Origin: Toxoplasma gondii ME49
Lineage: Eukaryota > Apicomplexa > Conoidasida > Eucoccidiorida > Sarcocystidae
Direction: 5' to 3'
DNA: 64,000 nt
Assembly: GCF_000006565.2 (NCBI RefSeq)
Contig: NC_031478.1
Span: 1,843,874-1,907,873 of the forward strand
In this document: piece after piece, positions 59,601 to 64,000 of the stretch
How positions within the stretch are numbered: position 1 is the stretch's first letter
Layout: the number at the start of each line of letters is the position of its first letter
Notes under the pieces: generated by a model
What the model saw: the letters and a program-made list of their open reading frames with translations, nothing else
Database searches by the model: none
What the model was told of the DNA's origin: nothing
Position numbers and translations under genes: made by a program

Positions 59601-62600
59601 GTTTGTCTCACGGTGCACAGAAGCGCTCGCGATTCTGGTCTGTTGAAACTCGGCGGCGTACTTTTGCATGTCTCGAGACGTCGGAGCGTAGGTGGCTAGC
59701 CAGTGAGGGGGGATGGTGAGAGGTCCGTACCCGTTGTGAAGTTCGGAGCTCGGCGGGAAGGACTCGACTAGGCGGCTCACGCACGCAATGACTGCCGCGT
59801 GGTGCAACGCCTGGGGGTCTTTCTTCTTCGGCGCATTCAGGCCAGAGACACCCGCCGAAGCCGTTGATCGCGGTAAAACCTCTGAAGCTCCTGAAGCGAG
59901 GGAGGCCGCGGGGTCCAGACCGGCGGCCTCGTGCGGGGCTGGGCCGCGCAGGTCTCGCTCCCAGGGGAAGGCGGTGCGGCCCAGGTCGGCGGCGCCGAGG
60001 GTGGCGACTTGCATACGGTGGGGGAGGGCGGCGGGGGACTCTGGAGTTGCGGCGAATGGCAGCGAGGCTGTGTCTTTCGTCCGCAGACCTAAGACGTCCT
60101 CGAGTTGCGCCAGGGACGGCGGGGCGAGGCCGACGCCCGAGCTTCGCAGCACCCTCGAGTGTGCCGGAGAAGCAGCGAGATCGGAGCTCGCGGCTTGTTG
60201 AAGGGGCAGGGACCGAGGCGGGGAGACAAGTGAAGCGGGCGTAGGCGGCGTCGACTGCGTGTGGCGCGGCGAGAGAAAAACCAGCGACGGCAGCGGCGAA
60301 CTCGGCTCGAAGGCTCGGTGGGGCGACGCCGACAAGGGTGGAGAAGAAGTCGCGCTGCCCGACACTGGGAGAAAGGAGACGGGAAAGCACGGACTGAAGA
60401 CCCGCGGAGGTGGGCTGGTGCCCCCCCACCCAGAGTTCTGAGGGAAATGCGGACTGACCTGGTGAGGAGGCGGCGACCAGAAAATCAGATTGTCCACATC
60501 CTCGCCTTTCTTCTCGGCTCTCTGGAGCGGGGTCGAAGCCGGATACTGGCCCGAGGCTGAGAGCCTCAGAGGCCCCTCAGCTCGCGGACTCCCCGCCGAT
60601 CTGGGGCTGAAGCCCCCCAAGGTGGAGAGGTGCAGCGCATGTCCAGACGCAGAACGGTTTCCTTCCTGTTCTCGACGGGGTCCGCGCCGGCCTCTTCCTG
60701 AGCTGTCGCCTGGCTTCTTCTCCCCACCGGCTGACTGCACTCGGCTCCGGCTTCTCCTGCTTTTCACAACGGATACAGAAACCGCGCCCTGAGGAGAAGC
60801 AAATGAAAACATAGAACGCGACGGGGAGGACACCACGAGCGATCTCTGCAGGGGGGTCGCGGCACGCAGATCTCTTCGCCTTTCTCTCTGTGGCGGCGCC
60901 GCGCACACGACGCCAGCAAGACCCTTTCCCCTCAACCTTTCGGGCGATGCATGCGGCGACTGCGAGGCGCTGGACGCGTCTCCACGCGACGCTCGGGAAG
61001 ACGACGCATATGTGTACCTTATGCTGCTCTCCTTGCTCGGGGTCGGTGGAGCCCCTACGCCTCCTGTCCCCCTTGCTGCTGCCTTAGGTGGAGGCGACGA
61101 CAGAGGGAGAGACCCAGAACCTGCGTCCATGCGCGAGGAAGGCTCCAGAGGAGACCGCCGATCTTCTTCTTTCGTTTCCATTCTCTCTACACACCCCACA
61201 ACTGTCCCTGACAACGCACCAACAGGCTCCGCAGCAGATGCCAGACGCTGTTTTCCTTCAGCCCCGACAGAGAGCGGCAGCCCCGAGGTAACCGCGTGCC
61301 TCTCGCCTTTTTCGCTTCGCTCCAGTCTTTCGACCTCTGTGTCGACCTGCACCCTGTGTCCGCCTCGACTCTCTCTGACTCGTAGAGAGACAGAGTCAGA
61401 GACAGGCCTTGAATCAGAGACAAGTCTCGAATCAGATACGAGTCTCGAATCAGACGCGCGTATCCAATCAGAGACAAGTCTCGAATCAACAGCAGGTCTG
61501 GAGTCAAGATTGTAATCGAGTACTGCGGCACCTCTTCCTCCGGGGTCCGTCTGGGGTTTGTTCGTCATCTCCTGCTCCTCTGTAGATGCCCATCCAGAAG
61601 ACGCCGAAGTGGTGCCTGCCTGGTGTCCGTTGTCTGCTTTTTCGCGAGACTGAGAGCCTTCCGAGACGGGAGCGAAGTTAGTGCTATCAATACTTTCAAA
61701 GCTTTCTACTCGCTCCAAGTCTGTCTCTCCGCTGGGCCCCCGTCTGGCTATGTCACGGCGTTTTCTCTCGCCTGTGGAGAGGCCCGCGCTGGCGACCGCC
61801 GGCCTACTTGGCGGAAGTCCAGCGGACAGCCCGGTTCCTTCTCTCTGCGCCCCGACGGCCGCCGCTTCTTCTCTCTCAGCGTCCTGGCCACGATCTGCGC
61901 GCGAGGCCCCGCCGCGCCTGTCCGCTGCAGCCCCGCAAGAGTCACAGGAGTTTGGGGACTCCGCGGCGCATGCAGGAGACACGCCGCGAAACTCCGGGGG
62001 GCGTCCGCTTTTCGGGTGGGGCCCCAGAGACCCCGGCGGCCTGCGAGGCGCTGGAAGGGATCCCGAGACGCCCTGGAGGTCGGCGACGCCCGAGGGAGGA
62101 GCGTGCCAGATCGCAGTTGGGGGAATTGGAGGCAGCGACCAGGCAGGCGAAGGCGAATAGGCAGACAACGCTCTGCCGGCCCCGGCCTCGGGGCTCCACG
62201 GACTTGGAGCCGCAAACCACGGGGACGGCGTCAGGCCCTCTGCGTACGCTTGAAGAATCAGACGTGAATCCGACGGCGCAGTCGACTGAGACGCTCGAGA
62301 CGAAGTGGAGAGAGAACTCTCAGCTACAGCGTTGTCTTGGGACTGACAGGCGCGTTCCAGTGCCAGTCGTTGTTCTTCAGACTCTACCAACGCCGCGTTT
62401 CTCACGGCAGGACCCAACGAAACAAAGCCCCGATGCGCAAAAGCTTCTGTTTGTGCAGAACCCAGCAGAGGGTCCGACGAGGTGAGGGAAGCACCCGATC
62501 GACTGCGGGGCCGCAAACCACCCTGAACTCCCCAAAGTGGCGATGGCTCTTTCCCGCCAGCTCGCGGCACGGGGTCCTCACTCCTGTGTCCACTTGCTCT

Positions 62601-63989
62601 TTCCTCGAGGCTCTCGTTTTGCCATGCCGGGACTAGGTTCTCTCCCTGTGCTGGTGCCGACGATCGCGCGTCTCCCGGCAGACTCTCTGTCCCCGGCGTG
62701 TGGGTCCGAAACGGACTCTGACCCCTAGAGGACTCGCAAAAAGATAGACCAGTCTCTTCGGCCGCCGATCCTGACTTGGCCCGCGGCGTGGCAACCTGCA
62801 GTTTTGGCAACTCCAGAACGCCCCAATCTCGGCCTCCGGCTTTACGCTCGGCGCGACCTGGCAGCTGAGGCGCATGCAGACTCGTTGCCTGTCGGCTGTT
62901 GCGAGGCAATGCCTCGTTCTTGCTTCTTTCTCCGCAGGTTCGCGGGTACGTGAGCGTGGCGGATTCAAGAGGAGACGTGAGCGCCTGATCCCGAGATACT
63001 GGGAGAGGCGGCAGGTGGAGAGACCGTCGAGGGGAACTGGGAGCCGCAGTCGACGGCGGCAGGTGCTCGAAACGCATGCGGCGTCCAGCGCCGGAGGACT
63101 CGGAACGCTCCTGGGGAATGGAAAAGGAAGAGCCAGTCTTCGAACAGAACTCTGCGACTACCTGCGGAGATCGTGGGGAAGGGTGAAGGGACTTTGTTTG
63201 ACGAGAAAGCGGGCAGCTGGAATATCGCTGGTTGACGGTGGAAGGGCTGCCGGGTGAGACAGAACGATTCGAGTGCTTGTCGCTGGCGGCCTCGTTGACG
63301 CCGCAAGACTGACCTGAAAATCGACGAACTGGCACTTTTTGTCGGGTATGCGGGAGCCCTTCAGTGGATCTGCTTTGCAGAGAGGAATGCGGCAGATGGT
63401 ACGTAAACTGCAGGGTGCCGGGAGAAATGTCTCGGGACTGCGCGTAGAAAGCGGCAGAACGAGACGTTGGCCGCACAGCCGAAATCACCGCTTGGGGACC
63501 CGTTGGCACGCTTCTCTGGAAACCCGCGGGAAACCCACTGTCAGCAGCGTCTTGTAAAAAAGGCAAGCCGGTCGGAAGGAGCAGCGGGGTCGCTAAAGGA
63601 AACACAGCGGTTGGGAAACACTCGGGCGGTGACGAACTTGTCTGCGACAGGCCGCCGTGCCCTGGCGCCACCTTTGACTTGACCGAAATTTCGGATGTGT
63701 CTGAAGGCGCATTCAGTGTGGTTACGCCAGATTTTTCAAGGGTAGAACTCGACAGACGGGGCTCTCCCGCTTGGAAGCCTAAGGAGTCCACTCGCGTGGT
63801 TGAACGGGGCGGCCGGCCGTGGCTGGAATAGTGTCTGGGCACGTGGCTGGTCAGCGCCGTCGACGAAGAGGAAGATGAAGCGAAAAACGCGGATTTCCCT
63901 GAACTGCCCAGCAAGGCGTTCTCTTCCGGTGCCCAATTCTGTGGACACTGGCGGCCCGACGTGGCCGAGCTGGGATGTTCGTTCGGCAT
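50630..63989 (-). CDS. Giant STE20-like serine/threonine protein kinase
   Basis: Three exons: 63989-58798, 57847-57582 and 57042-50630, in frame, about 3956 residues. The kinase domain lies at residues 1557-1964, with everything else apparently disordered (Ser/Pro/Gly/Glu-rich). Motifs in order: glycine loop GKGAHGAVF, VALKII with Lys1644, HRDLKASNIL with Asp1793, DFGVCAD with Asp1811, GTPQWMAPE, DLWALGITAYEVAVG, CLRKNSEERGTATELLQHPFF. HRDLKASNIL and GTPQWMAPE are hallmarks of the STE20 group. All catalytic residues are present, so it should be active. Family-specific inserts occur between beta strands 2 and 3 (about 50 residues), before HRD (about 48) and after APE (about 45). A long Ser homopolymer lies near residue 2480 and a SRLVSD repeat in the N-terminal part. 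The ATG at 63989 is the first visible; the frame is open to the window edge, so translation may begin further right. Substrates and partners unknown. Confidence 0.88.
54961..55087 (-). repeat. Trinucleotide array encoding poly-serine
   Basis: About 125 bases of GAY/GAR-type triplets on the plus strand (TCN on the minus strand) encode an almost uninterrupted serine run of roughly 40 residues in the giant kinase. Interrupting synonymous bases keep it from being a perfect microsatellite. Confidence 0.9.
58064..58122 (-). other. tRNA-like relic with perfect B box, in kinase intron 1
   Basis: On the minus strand the segment reads like the 3' two thirds of a tRNA. It has an anticodon-arm-like hairpin GCTGA-TTTGTCA-TCAGA (loop triplet TGT), a short variable stretch, then GTGGGTTCGAATCCC, a perfect internal B box. 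No matching A box or 5' acceptor strand is present, and the T stem is partly mispaired. This is a degenerate tRNA-Thr(UGU)-like or tRNA-derived sequence, not a called tRNA gene. Confidence 0.35.
61393..61516 (-). repeat. 18-bp coding tandem repeat (SRLVSD) in the giant kinase
   Basis: Imperfect copies of an 18-bp unit encode repeated DSRLVSD/SRPVSD stretches in the N-terminal disordered region of the giant kinase. One copy has diverged to SDWIRAS. The period keeps the reading frame. Confidence 0.85.
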
Positions 63990-64000
63990 CTCGGCGGCAA

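Overview
This window is nuclear DNA from an apicomplexan parasite, most likely Toxoplasma gondii or a close coccidian relative (Hammondia, Neospora). The grounds are: GC-moderate, intron-rich genes with GT-AG introns and A-rich or CCACC-type start contexts; long serine-rich and charged disordered regions in the proteins; frequent GCATGC-type words; and a gene set that only makes sense there. That set is a plant-type apicoplast malonyl-CoA:ACP transacylase with a secretory leader, a mitochondrial F1-ATPase delta subunit, a RAP-domain organellar protein, a conoid-type calmodulin-like protein and a cAMP-dependent kinase. From memory, CAM3, PKAc1, ATP synthase delta and FabD are close neighbours in T. 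gondii; I could not check this.

Layout, left to right: an RBR-type E3 ubiquitin ligase (minus, 2100-5660); a calmodulin-like EF-hand protein (plus, 7903-8412); the PKA catalytic subunit (plus, seven exons, 11298-13041); a many-exon helical-repeat protein (plus, about 14460-19937); a nine-exon GPH/MFS-type transporter convergent with it (minus, 20222-23802); pterin-4a-carbinolamine dehydratase (plus, 26724-27309); mitochondrial ATP synthase delta (minus, 28956-30790), head-to-head with apicoplast FabD (plus, 32590-35380); a RAP-domain organellar protein (minus, six exons including a 26-nt exon, 37058-45429); Mediator subunit MED31 immediately upstream on the same strand (45798-46427); a 4.2 kb stretch without a convincing gene; and a giant STE20-like kinase (minus, three exons, 50630-63989) that reaches the right edge.

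The genes are individually transcribed eukaryotic units, not operons. Some themes recur. Signalling is represented by PKA, a STE20-like kinase and an EF-hand protein. Organelle biology is represented by mitochondrial ATP synthase, apicoplast fatty-acid synthesis and a RAP protein, which lie next to each other between 28.9 and 45.4 kb. Exon structures were derived by hand from reading-frame continuity, splice sites and family motifs. For RBR, PKA, the transporter, PCD, FabD, RAP and the kinase every junction keeps frame. The helical-repeat gene is resolved only in its first two thirds. No rRNA, intact tRNA, CRISPR array or transposon was recognised.
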